A stretch of 64,000 bases of DNA from Candidatus Heimdallarchaeota archaeon LC_3. GTDB lineage: Archaea > Asgardarchaeota > Heimdallarchaeia > Hodarchaeales > LC-3. Positions within the stretch are counted from its first letter, which is position 1. Each line of letters opens with the position of its first letter. Shown one piece after another: positions 7,424 through 15,588 of this stretch. The stretch is taken from the NCBI GenBank assembly GCA_001940645.1, contig MDVS01000013.1, forward strand, positions 4,246 through 68,245. The letters run 5' to 3'. The notes below the pieces were generated by a model, which ran no database searches, was not told where the DNA came from, and saw only the letters and a list, made by a program, of their open reading frames with translations. A program made the translations under genes and the position numbers.

Positions 7424-8512
7424 TTAAGATTGAACAACCTGTTCATTTATTGACTCTGAGGTGGTAGTGAATTTTTTAATGGTATTTTTTACTTCTTGAG
7501 CATGAGAATACAAACTCAGTTGGGCAAATATCCCTGTTAATTTCCAAATATTCCTTATTTTTCCGTCAGGATCAATTAAATAGGTAATTCGATTTGCTTT
7601 ACGAAATAATCCAACTCCGCTATAAAGATTAGAAAGATTTTTATTAGCATCGGTGATTAGTTGATACGGAATTTCTTGATTATCTCTAAAAGACTCTAAA
7701 TTACTAATGGGATCCGTCGAAACACCTATCACTTCAACATTTAGACCTTTTAATTCATGGTAAACATCTCTAAATCCTTGAGCTTCTTTTATACATCCAG
7801 GAGTATTAGCTTTTGGGTAAAAATATAGAACTACATATTTTCCTCTATACTCATTCAATTTAATTTTTTCTCCTTTGTCATTTTTAGCAATAAAATCAGG
7901 AGCAATCGACCCTATCTCTACTTTTCCATATTTCGTTTTAATTTTATTTATTGATCTCGATTTAAGTTCATAATTATTCTTAATCCGATCCCATAACGAT
8001 AAATCTCTTCTAGTTTCATTTTCCATAACAGATAGAGGACAATTATATCCAGGTGGATGAAGATGCTCACTGTTTATAGATTTTATATCAGTTTTCTGGG
8101 ACCATTGTACTAACACGTTGTGAACAAATTTATGATCGAAATCTATTTCCAGATCTGAGATATTCAAATTAGATTTATCTTGAATATTTTGAGAATTCCA
8201 AAATTCATTTATTAAATCAAAGAGGCCATAAAATTTTTTATCGTGACTATCTGGAATATTTTTATCTACACCAAGACAAGTAATGAAATTATTGTTATTA
8301 TTTTTATGAAATATAAGTTTGAAATTACCCATTTTTGCTGAGAATATTGACTCCTCAGATTGATTTAATTGATCTGGAATAGTAGATAAAGCTGATATAA
8401 ATCCTTGCAAGAAAGTGTTGTTCATAGCTAAATTTGAACAAAAACCACCAAAACATTGTGAATAAATTGGATTACCATTCAAATGAAAAATTGTTAAATA
8501 TTCTAATTTCAT
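7424..8512 (-). CDS. longin/roadblock-like domain fused to a Bcp-type peroxiredoxin
   Basis: The C-terminal part (about 200-345) is an AhpC/TSA thioredoxin-fold peroxiredoxin: GSIAPDFIAKND, then FYPKANTPGC with peroxidatic Cys240, EAQGFRDVY, VIGVSTDPI and a TYLIDPDGKIR strand. Position 245, where Bcp enzymes often carry the resolving Cys, is Gln, so it should act as a 1-Cys enzyme or use another Cys or partner. The N-terminal 110 residues (LEYLTIFHLNGNPIYSQCFG, then FLQGFISALSTI, then FKLIFHKNNNNNFITCLGVD) look like the longin/roadblock-like sheets common in Asgard proteins. A His/Asp-rich linker joins them. Usual Bcp length is about 155 residues, so the 195-residue extension is real. ATG at 8512; a TATA-like AAAGATATATATTG lies about 35 bp upstream. 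Confidence 0.8.
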   Translation of the reverse strand: MKLEYLTIFHLNGNPIYSQCFGGFCSNLAMNNTFLQGFISALSTIPDQLNQSEESIFSAKMGNFKLIFHKNNNNNFITCLGVDKNIPDSHDKKFYGLFDLINEFWNSQNIQDKSNLNISDLEIDFDHKFVHNVLVQWSQKTDIKSINSEHLHPPGYNCPLSVMENETRRDLSLWDRIKNNYELKSRSINKIKTKYGKVEIGSIAPDFIAKNDKGEKIKLNEYRGKYVVLYFYPKANTPGCIKEAQGFRDVYHELKGLNVEVIGVSTDPISNLESFRDNQEIPYQLITDANKNLSNLYSGVGLFRKANRITYLIDPDGKIRNIWKLTGIFAQLSLYSHAQEVKNTIKKFTTTSESINEQVVQS

Positions 8513-8879
8513 AAAATTATTCCTAAGAAATTGTTAATGTTACAATATATATCTTTAATCTTCTTAACAATGACTAAAATACGAGATTTTTTTCCTCATA
8601 GCATTAGATTACTAGATAGCTTTATTATATGCTTGAACCAATATTTCATTGGATAACTGAGTACAGGGTAATAGATAATTTATGAAACCTATAATAGATG
8701 AACCTAATACAATTTTTGCTTCATTTTAGTATAAAATCTACAATAATTCAAATATGTATTCTTTTTATTATAGTAATTATCATTCCAGTTTAAAAAATTC
8801 TAAATTATTTAGTACCAAGTAATTATTGATTTTTTGTTGTAAAAAAGAGATGAAGAATTAAATAGAAAATAAAAATATC
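8513..8879. other. intergenic region, no gene seen
   Basis: Its 5' end holds the minus-strand TATA-like box (around 8540-8553) of the peroxiredoxin fusion. The rest is AT-rich with stops in all frames; nothing else recognised. Confidence 0.4.
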
Positions 8880-9932
8880 TTATATTTTAAAAAAAGAAAG
8901 AAATTCTTCTAACTGGTTTGCAACATTACCAAGTTCCTGTGCTCTAGCATTTATTTCTTCAGTAGTCGCTGTTTGTTCTTCAGTTGCCGCACTTACTTCT
9001 TCTGAACCATTTGCAGTGTTTTTTGAAACAGTTGCTAATATTGTTAAAGAAGATTTTATATTATCTATTGATATTGAAACAGAAGATTCTAAACTTTCTG
9101 TAGTATTTTTAACACCATCTACAGTTCCTTTGGTATTTGCAGACAATTGTCTTATATTTTCTGCAACTACAGCAAATCCACGACCATATTCACCCGCACG
9201 TGCAGCTTCTATAGAAGCATTAAGTGCTAACATATTAACTTGAGAAGCTATAGATTCAATTTGTGTAGCATTTCCATTAATATCATTTAATTTAGTTTCA
9301 AAAAGTTCAATTAAATTATCAATTTGTGTTAATGAGTTATCGATCATTTCAGATTGTTTTTTTGCCCCATGAGAAAGTTGTTGAGTGATAACTGAAATTT
9401 CTTCACTTGACGTATTAATTTCTTCAACATCGGATGCAAGTTCATGAATAACATGATTCATTGAATTTGATGAAAGCGTAATATTTTGAATTGAGGGTCC
9501 CAAATTGCTTACTAATTTTCTGAATGATTCGTATAATTTTCCAATTTCGTCATTTTTATCCCATTCTTCTAAGTCTAAAACTAAATTCCCATCAGCAAGT
9601 TGTTGACTATGATAGATTAATCGATTAATTGGTTTAATTATAGTCTTACTTAAATACAAACCACAAATGAATACTAATATTATACCAAGGATGACAGCAA
9701 TAATTATGAAAACTTCGTAGAGGTCTCCTAAGAATAGATGGGAATAATTAAAAAAATCAACCGTTAAACCAGAATAAGCAGCAATAATAGCAATGGAAAT
9801 TCCAATTCTAAATACAACTCCTGTTCTATATTTATAAAAGAGAACACTGAGGCTTAATAAACAAGCAATGGATATAAATATTATACTTTGTTCCATTAAT
9901 AAAAAAATACTAAATAAATCATTGATGAACAT
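8880..9932 (-). CDS. methyl-accepting chemotaxis protein with minimal sensor region
   Basis: Hydrophobic segments fill the first 105 residues (FINDLFSIFLLMEQSIIFIS onward), with almost no extracellular loop. A HAMP domain follows (ISKTIIKPINRLIYHSQQLADGN ... DEIGKLYESFRKL). The cytoplasmic coiled-coil carries the conserved hairpin tip NMLALNASIEAARAGEYGRGFAVVAENIRQLS. It should signal to CheA/CheW, but no che gene is in this window. At about 350 residues it is short for an MCP because the periplasmic-type domain is missing, which suggests sensing of membrane or cytosolic cues. ATG at 9932 is preferred to the TTG at 9950. Confidence 0.88.
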   Translation of the reverse strand: MFINDLFSIFLLMEQSIIFISIACLLSLSVLFYKYRTGVVFRIGISIAIIAAYSGLTVDFFNYSHLFLGDLYEVFIIIAVILGIILVFICGLYLSKTIIKPINRLIYHSQQLADGNLVLDLEEWDKNDEIGKLYESFRKLVSNLGPSIQNITLSSNSMNHVIHELASDVEEINTSSEEISVITQQLSHGAKKQSEMIDNSLTQIDNLIELFETKLNDINGNATQIESIASQVNMLALNASIEAARAGEYGRGFAVVAENIRQLSANTKGTVDGVKNTTESLESSVSISIDNIKSSLTILATVSKNTANGSEEVSAATEEQTATTEEINARAQELGNVANQLEEFLSFFKI

Positions 9933-10114
9933 TATTATTACCAGTCTCAATACTTAATCATATAATTATCTTTTAAATTTATTATTATAAGCTGATTTAA
10001 ATAAATAATAGATAAAAATTTAACGTGTAGTAACAAAAGAAATTTCGTAGATCAAAAAAAATTGCATCAAAGCCAATTAGGCAATTAAAATTGACTAAGA
10101 TGAAAAAAAAGAAA

Positions 10115-10648
10115 TTAAATATAAGTTAATTCACTTTCAGATTGATGAAGAGTCACATATTCTGGGTTTAAAAGTTCTTTTTGTGTTGGTTGATATCTTC
10201 TTTGATTAAACGTGTAAGGAAAATAATAATTTAGTCCATTAATAGCTAGTTTTCCTAATATATGAGCTTCTCCAAAAATTTTTAAGATTATTTCTTTAGT
10301 TATTTTCCTTGTAAGCATTTCATCATAGTATCCAATTGAATGAATATATTCGTGCATTATTAAAAAATAGAGATAAGCTTTGTACTCATCAGGACCTGAT
10401 TCTTCTTGCATAACCCGTAAAGCGCTTTTGTTCAAAAACATTTGGTTTGTTCCTGAATAATGCAACCCACCAATAAAATTCCCTCTATCAAAACCAAGTT
10501 CTACCAATCCTAAAAGTATTCCCGGCCTTGTTTTTCTCATAAATAACCAAACTGAATTTCTAACTAATCGAAAGATCGAAGAAATATCTTCGTGATAAAT
10601 CGAAGAAAAATTAGAAATAATTTCCATATTTTCGATGGCTGAAATCAT
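10115..10648 (-). CDS. zincin-like metallopeptidase with HEYIH motif
   Basis: A zincin motif HEYIHSIG lies near residue 115 inside a hydrophobic helix (AYLYFLIMHEYIHSIGYYDE). GEAH some 30 residues later could supply the third zinc ligand. N-terminal sequence includes VWLFMRKTRPGILLGLVELG and FIGGLHYSGTNQMFLNKSALR. Small archaeal proteins of this type are predicted, not proven, peptidases. There is no signal peptide, so it is probably cytosolic. ATG at 10648 is used rather than the in-frame TTG at 10654. It is divergent from the HAD gene, with about 100 bp between. Confidence 0.7.
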   Translation of the reverse strand: MISAIENMEIISNFSSIYHEDISSIFRLVRNSVWLFMRKTRPGILLGLVELGFDRGNFIGGLHYSGTNQMFLNKSALRVMQEESGPDEYKAYLYFLIMHEYIHSIGYYDEMLTRKITKEIILKIFGEAHILGKLAINGLNYYFPYTFNQRRYQPTQKELLNPEYVTLHQSESELTYI

Positions 10649-10751
10649 AGACAATTTAGTAAAGTAGATAGATTACCTTATTATGACCAAGTTTAAAATA
10701 AATAAAATCAGAATACATTTATTTGTTTTAACAAATTGAGGTTTTACATAA

Positions 10752-11396
10752 TTGGATATTAAAGCCATAATTTTCGATCTAGATGGAACAATACTTAATA
10801 CACGGCCCGTTTATAAAAAGGCAACCCAAGAAATGTTTCCAGACCTTTCAGAAGAAGAGTCCCTTAAGTTTGGATTAAAAATAGGTCAAGAAATCGAAAA
10901 ATTTGGTTTAAATTCGGTAAAATCATTAAGTGAGAAAGATTTAACCTATTGGTTGGACCTTTGGTTTAAAAATCAAGAAGAATTATCGAGTATCTTCGAA
11001 GATTTTTACCCATTAATAAAAACTATTAAAGAAAAATCTTTGTTAACTGCAATTAATACTAATAGACCTCATAGTGGTGAGGAGGTAAAGGATCAATTAA
11101 GAAATTATGGATTAGACAACTACTTTGATCTGATAGTGACTTCTGCAGAGGTTGGGAAAAGGAAGCCAGATCCAGCTGGGTTATTAAAAATATGTAATAC
11201 CTTTAATTTATCTGTTTCTCAAGCATTATTTGTTGGTGATTCTAATGCTGATGTATTATCTGGAAGAAATGCCAGAATGAACGTGATAGCTTTAACAACA
11301 GGAGTATTTCTAAAAAATGATCTAGAAAATATTAATCCCTTTCTGATTTGTGATTCACTGAAAGATGTTGAAAATTATATTTTGTTAAATATTTGA
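10752..11396 (+). CDS. HAD-superfamily hydrolase (phosphoglycolate phosphatase-like)
   Basis: All four HAD motifs are visible: I FDLDGTILNT near residue 9, II with NTNR near 100, III with KRKPDP near 136, and IV VGDSNADVLSG near 160. A helical cap lies between motifs I and II. The product should be a Mg-dependent phosphatase of the Gph/PgmB type acting on a small phosphorylated metabolite; the substrate is unknown. The start is TTG at 10752, the only start near DIKAIIFDLDG, since a HAD domain normally starts a few residues before motif I. At 214 residues its length is typical. Confidence 0.85.
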   Translation: MDIKAIIFDLDGTILNTRPVYKKATQEMFPDLSEEESLKFGLKIGQEIEKFGLNSVKSLSEKDLTYWLDLWFKNQEELSSIFEDFYPLIKTIKEKSLLTAINTNRPHSGEEVKDQLRNYGLDNYFDLIVTSAEVGKRKPDPAGLLKICNTFNLSVSQALFVGDSNADVLSGRNARMNVIALTTGVFLKNDLENINPFLICDSLKDVENYILLNI

Positions 11397-11553
11397 AGAT
11401 AAATGATGGGTTTTACACCTTTTACAATATTTAACAACATGATGTTTATTTCCTAATTCGTTAACTAGTCGATATTCAAATACATTCAAGCAATGTAGAT
11501 ATCCGGAAAATAAATATTTAAAAAATTCGTTATATTATGTAATATACCTAGAG

Positions 11554-11770
11554 ATGAAGTTTTTAGTAATTTCTGTAAAATTAAAAATCTTTAATTATAG
11601 CTGGTGTCAAATTTCTTTATCTATTTCTTTTAATTCTTCATGATCACAAAGATAAAAACAAAAAATTAATTTATTCGCTTCAAAAGTATGATTCTTGTTC
11701 AAAATGCAGAGTAATCACCGAAAGCAATATTGAGTTTTGTTTTTATTGTGATAGAAGATTATTTTTTTGA
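11554..11770 (+). pseudogene. frameshifted small protein: hydrophobic segment plus zinc ribbon
   Basis: ATG at 11554 opens MKFLVISVKLKIF and then runs into a stop. The frame one base away is open from about 11580 to a TGA at 11768-11770 and reads VKFLYLFLLILHDHKDKNKK, then YDSCSKCRVITES, then FCFYCDRRLFF. Two CXXC knuckles about 18 residues apart form a typical C-terminal zinc ribbon. Joining the frames gives a protein of about 70 residues. The open frame has no start codon of its own, so a single-base lesion is likely. Confidence 0.4.
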
Positions 11771-11865
11771 ATGTTAGATACTTCCTTACCTTCATCATTC
11801 AATGTACTTATATTAAGATAATTTTGATTTAATTTTAGAAGATCTTCAGTGAGGGTTGATATCAT
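11743..11865 (-). CDS. possible 40-residue protein
   Basis: An ATG frame of 40 codons (MISTLTEDLLKLNQNYLNIS...) ends at TAA at 11743. It overlaps the tail of the broken zinc-ribbon frame on the other strand. Composition is Asn/Leu-rich and soluble. A 16-bp palindrome lies 20 bp upstream. There is no family match that I know; it may be spurious. Confidence 0.22.
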   Translation of the reverse strand: MISTLTEDLLKLNQNYLNISTLNDEGKEVSNIQKNNLLSQ

Positions 11866-11885
11866 GCATAAAAGCATATACTTAA

Positions 11886-11901
11886 AACATGTTAACATGT
11901 T
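11886..11901. promoter_or_regulatory. 16-bp palindrome, two copies of AACATGTT
   Basis: AACATGTTAACATGTT is a perfect palindrome made of two self-complementary 8-mers. It sits between the minus small ORF (start 11865) and the plus gene at 11964, a place where an operator for a dimeric regulator would be expected. Confidence 0.4.
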
Positions 11902-11963
11902 AATCTATTAACAGGATTAATAATCAAATTCTCAAAGAAAATGTTATTTTTTTGTGAAATATC

Positions 11964-12503
11964 ATGAATCTAAATCAAAAAACCATAACTGGCGGATTTT
12001 ATATCACTCTTTCGGTAATTATTATTGGTATAGTATTGCCCATTCAGTTGAGTGCTTATACTGAAACAGAATCAAGTCTGGAAAATTTAGAAATTTCAAT
12101 CCCTAATGTAACATTGTACTGGAATAGTGAAAATATTATTAAATATATCATTCTAGATTTTGTTGTAGATAACCCAAGCTCATCCCTTCCATTAATTACT
12201 AAAGACATTAAAATAATTTCTTCAACCTTGAATAACATTGAAGTGGAATCACTGTGGTCTAGGAATGTATTCAATCCCTTTGAGCACACTATACCAGCAA
12301 AAACATCAAAAATAATTTCTATCCAACAAACTATCTATGTTACATCTGATTTTCAACTTTTCCAAAATATCCTTAATGAAAATCCAAGTGAAGTTACTTG
12401 GATTAATAATATCCAAATCAGAGGAAGTATGGGTACAGAACCAGATGTTTTCATAATGGGTAGTTTAATAACAACTAAAATATCAATGGTGTTTGATGCT
12501 TAA
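11964..12503 (+). CDS. secreted or membrane-anchored beta-sandwich protein, unknown function
   Basis: An N-terminal hydrophobic segment (about 9-31, FYITLSVIIIGIVLPIQLSAY) could be a signal peptide or anchor. About 140 residues with beta-strand pattern follow (NVTLYWNSENIIKYIILDFVVDNPSS, later IRGSMGTEPDVFIMGSLITTKISM). The alternation and the NPSS element recall LEA2-like domains, but that is a loose resemblance. The gene is followed after 19 bp by a four-helix membrane protein in the same direction, so the two probably form an operon and may work together at the membrane. ATG at 11964. Confidence 0.6.
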   Translation: MNLNQKTITGGFYITLSVIIIGIVLPIQLSAYTETESSLENLEISIPNVTLYWNSENIIKYIILDFVVDNPSSSLPLITKDIKIISSTLNNIEVESLWSRNVFNPFEHTIPAKTSKIISIQQTIYVTSDFQLFQNILNENPSEVTWINNIQIRGSMGTEPDVFIMGSLITTKISMVFDA

Positions 12504-12522
12504 TATATTGGAGTAGTTTAAT

Positions 12523-13086
12523 ATGAGTAACAACAATGAAAGTAATAGTTTCAAATCAAACGTAGCAAAACCAATTAAGATCATTGAAAGAACCGTTAAT
12601 CCGGATGTATTTAGAAGAAAAAGATCTTTAAGAGAAAAAGAAACTCTTTCGAATTTAGCTTATCGATTTGGCAAAAAGAATATAGATGAATGGAATGATT
12701 TCCAAAGGAAAATCAATATCTATGTTTTCAGTTTAGTTCATGGGATAGTAATGGCAGTAGTATACATGTTATTCTATCTAAATTACTTACCAATAGAAGA
12801 TCAAGGATTAAAAATGTTTACGTTCTTTTCGATTTCATTACCCTTAGGTTTATACTTAGCAGATTTATACCAAGCTGTATCAATAGCAATAATATCAATC
12901 TTACTGTGGATATTTTTTGTAACCGTATTAATTTCATTCCCAGTTTTGATAGGTGCTATTGGTGGATCAGGTTTGGGTGCTATGATTACTAATTTTCCAC
13001 AATTATTAGAATTTCTAATATTTCTTCCTTTAGTAGCCGTTTTTGGATTGATAGTTCCCTCCTTGTTATCAGAAATGAAAAAATAA
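12523..13086 (+). CDS. four-helix integral membrane protein, unknown function
   Basis: A basic cytosolic N-terminus of about 65 residues (ERTVNPDVFRRKRSLREKE) precedes four hydrophobic segments: VFSLVHGIVMAVVYMLFYLN, FFSISLPLGLYLADLY, IAIISILLWIFFVTVLISFP and FLIFLPLVAVFGLIVPSLL, with a Gly-rich loop GAIGGSGLGAM between the last two. No transporter or enzyme motif is seen. It begins 19 bp after the secreted beta-protein gene. ATG at 12523 follows a weak GGAG at 12511. Confidence 0.6.
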   Translation: MSNNNESNSFKSNVAKPIKIIERTVNPDVFRRKRSLREKETLSNLAYRFGKKNIDEWNDFQRKINIYVFSLVHGIVMAVVYMLFYLNYLPIEDQGLKMFTFFSISLPLGLYLADLYQAVSIAIISILLWIFFVTVLISFPVLIGAIGGSGLGAMITNFPQLLEFLIFLPLVAVFGLIVPSLLSEMKK

Positions 13087-13269
13087 TAAACAATCTGAAT
13101 TTTAATTATGGAAAAATGCGTTAAGCTATAAATCTGATTTTTTTTATCTTTCTCTATTTGAACAATTTTTGATAAAAACCTTTGTAGTATCATAAACAAT
13201 GTTAATCCATATTGGATTGTATGAAAATTAATAAAACTACGATAGATGAAACCTAATTCGGGTTAAGCA

Positions 13270-13281
13270 AAAACTAAATTT
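13270..13281 (+). promoter_or_regulatory. TATA-like box of the Ste24 gene
   Basis: AAATTTATTTC is centred about 27 bp before the ATG at 13302. That spacing would put transcription start on or next to the start codon (leaderless mRNA). Confidence 0.35.
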
Positions 13282-13301
13282 ATTTCATAGAAATCTTAGA
13301 A

Positions 13302-14489
13302 ATGGGATCAAATTTGGAAGAAACTATAAAAAGTGATATTGAGGTTTATACTGAACCAGAATTAATCACATTTGAAAATTATCAAGAAGAAGAGATTGTT
13401 GTTAAATCAAAGAAGTATCATGATCATAATTTAAAAATGTTGATCTTAGGAAAAATCTTATCTCCACTTGTGTTAGTAATAATCATCCTGTTAAAAATAC
13501 CAGAATCTTTTTCAAATATAGCTGGATCTGATTTTATTATTAGCATTGCTTTTGTCACATTAGGATTATTTTTTATAAATTGGATCATATTCTTCCCTTT
13601 TTCTATTTATGATGAACATATAGATAGAAAATTCAAATTTTCAACTCGATCAAATAAACGTTGGGTTAGGGATCAATTATTAGGAATAGTATTATATGTT
13701 ATGTTTGGGTTAATTATTATAGAAATCCTTTATCTTACCATCAAGACTGTTCCTGATTATTGGTGGTTTTTAGCTTTCCTAGGTTACTATTTGATATCAT
13801 CAATTCTAAGTTCGTTAGCACCAATAATTTTTATTCCCTTATTCATGAAGGTAACTCCGTTAGCGAATGGCCCTGTCCGTGAAAGGGTAGAAAAATTAGC
13901 GAATGAAATGAATCTTAATTACAAGGATATTTATGAAATAAAAATGTCAGACATGACTACTAGAGACAATGCAATGGTAGCTGGATTTGGAAAGACTATT
14001 AGAATTATGCTAGGAGATAACATGATCAAAAAATATCGTCTAGATGAGATTGAAATCATCATGGCTCATGAAATTGGTCATCAACAAAATAAAGATATTT
14101 ACAAGATGATTTTGTTCTCTGGAATACTTATATTAATAGCATTTATCATTATTGATCAAAGTTTTTCAACTTTCATACCAATTCTGAATTACTCATCAAA
14201 AAGTGATCCAGCATCTATTGTTTTCTTTCTTTTAATCTTTGGTTTAATAAATGAACTATTAAATATTTTATTACTTGCTTTTTCAAGACATAATGAAATT
14301 CAAGCAGATATCATTGCGATTAAACAAACAAAGAACTTAGAGTCTTTTATCTCATCATTTCTAAGAGCTGAGAAAGAAAATTTAATTTATCCTTATCCAT
14401 CCAAAATAGAACAATGGTTGTTGTTTTCACATCCACCAATAAGAGAAAGAATTTCAAGAGCAAAGGAAGAAATTCTACAAAAAACTTAA
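13302..14489 (+). CDS. Ste24-like M48 membrane zinc metalloprotease
   Basis: The zinc site HEIGHQ covers His256-Glu257-His260, with a third ligand Glu332 in SRHNEIQAD. The upstream segment PLANGPVRERVEKLANEMNLNYKDIYEIKMSDMTTRDNAMVAGFGKTIRIMLGDNM matches the Ste24/CAAX protease core. Six or seven hydrophobic segments surround it. Ste24 enzymes cleave prenylated or membrane-stuck proteins inside the membrane; in archaea the role is probably membrane-protein quality control. At 395 residues it is a normal length. A TATA-like AAATTTATTTC lies about 27 bp before the ATG, so the mRNA may be leaderless. Confidence 0.88.
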   Translation: MGSNLEETIKSDIEVYTEPELITFENYQEEEIVVKSKKYHDHNLKMLILGKILSPLVLVIIILLKIPESFSNIAGSDFIISIAFVTLGLFFINWIIFFPFSIYDEHIDRKFKFSTRSNKRWVRDQLLGIVLYVMFGLIIIEILYLTIKTVPDYWWFLAFLGYYLISSILSSLAPIIFIPLFMKVTPLANGPVRERVEKLANEMNLNYKDIYEIKMSDMTTRDNAMVAGFGKTIRIMLGDNMIKKYRLDEIEIIMAHEIGHQQNKDIYKMILFSGILILIAFIIIDQSFSTFIPILNYSSKSDPASIVFFLLIFGLINELLNILLLAFSRHNEIQADIIAIKQTKNLESFISSFLRAEKENLIYPYPSKIEQWLLFSHPPIRERISRAKEEILQKT

Positions 14490-14568
14490 ATATTTAAAAG
14501 CCACTTTTTAATTATTATTTCTATGGAAAAAGATTTAAACCTAGAACGAAACTAAGAAGAGTAATTTT

Positions 14569-15558
14569 ATGGTACTTATTTTAACAAGAGATAATATTAA
14601 TCAATTACTAACAATGAAAGATACTCTTCAATACGTTGAAGAAGCTTATAAACAATTAGCTTTGGGAAATGCTAAGGTTCCCCAAAGAATACATATTACT
14701 GATCCAGCTCCGGGATTAACATTAATTATGCCTGGTATCATCGGTGGGGGTATGAATGCCCTTGCTACAAAGATTGTTTCTGTTTATAAAGACAATCTCA
14801 AAAAATACAACCTACCCACTGTTTTAGCTAAGATAATAGTTCAGGATATGGAAACCGGAGAGGTTGTTGGAATTATGGATGGTAATTTAATTACTGCTAT
14901 GCGTACTGGAGCTGCTACCGGAGTTTCAGTTAAATACCTAGCACGCAAAGAAAGCAAAACGTTGGGTATTTATGGGGCTGGCGTACAAGCCAAAAAACAG
15001 GTATCCGCAGTTTATTGGGCCCTTGACCAAAAGTTACAGAAATGCAAAGTTTATGATATAAATAAAAGAGCTACTGATCTTTTTAAAACAGAATTAGAAA
15101 ATGAAATGAATATTGAGATAGAGATTGTAAATGAAGGGGATGTTTTATTAAAAGATTCTGATATTTTAACTTGTGCTACTATCTCTGCAAACCCCTTATT
15201 TGATGGTGATAAAATTCCTGAGGGAACACACTTGTCATCAATAGGTGCTCATTCACCCACTACTCGTGAATTCGATTCAAGAATCATTGAAAGAGCTTCT
15301 ACTATAGTTGCAGGACTCAAAGAAGCATGTTTAACTGAAGCTGGTGACTTTATAATTCCAATAAATGAAGGAATTATTAAGGAAGATGATATAATCTCAA
15401 TAGGTGATATTATTGTTGGAAAAAAATCTGGTAGAGAGAATGAGAGAGAAATTACTTTGTTCAAATCGGTTGGTATTTCTGCACAAGATGTTGCTGTTGC
15501 TAAATTAGTTTATGATAGGGCAGTAGAAAAAGGAATAGGTATAAATATCGATTTTTAA
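14569..15558 (+). CDS. ornithine cyclodeaminase / mu-crystallin family dehydrogenase
   Basis: The NAD-binding Rossmann motif GIYGAGVQA is near residue 132, and the family elements TAMRTGAATGVSVKYLAR, SIGAHSPTTREFD and SARDVA-like SAQDVAVAKLVYD are present. At 329 residues the length is typical. The family includes ornithine cyclodeaminase, archaeal L-alanine dehydrogenase and ketimine reductase, and the exact substrate cannot be read from motifs. It is followed 30 bp later by L-serine dehydratase, so an amino-acid to pyruvate/ammonia role (for example alanine) is attractive but inferred. ATG at 14569; a TATA-like TTAAATATTTAAAAG lies around 14487. Confidence 0.85.
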   Translation: MVLILTRDNINQLLTMKDTLQYVEEAYKQLALGNAKVPQRIHITDPAPGLTLIMPGIIGGGMNALATKIVSVYKDNLKKYNLPTVLAKIIVQDMETGEVVGIMDGNLITAMRTGAATGVSVKYLARKESKTLGIYGAGVQAKKQVSAVYWALDQKLQKCKVYDINKRATDLFKTELENEMNIEIEIVNEGDVLLKDSDILTCATISANPLFDGDKIPEGTHLSSIGAHSPTTREFDSRIIERASTIVAGLKEACLTEAGDFIIPINEGIIKEDDIISIGDIIVGKKSGRENEREITLFKSVGISAQDVAVAKLVYDRAVEKGIGINIDF

Positions 15559-15588
15559 CCATACAAACAAATTCAAAGAGAAATTATT

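Larger units (their letters stand above)
11397..11963. other. intergenic region with a decayed zinc-ribbon frame, a small ORF and a palindrome
   Basis: This 567-bp gap holds a broken plus-strand CXXC frame, a 40-codon minus ORF and a 16-bp palindrome, each listed separately. No other gene is supported. Confidence 0.4.
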
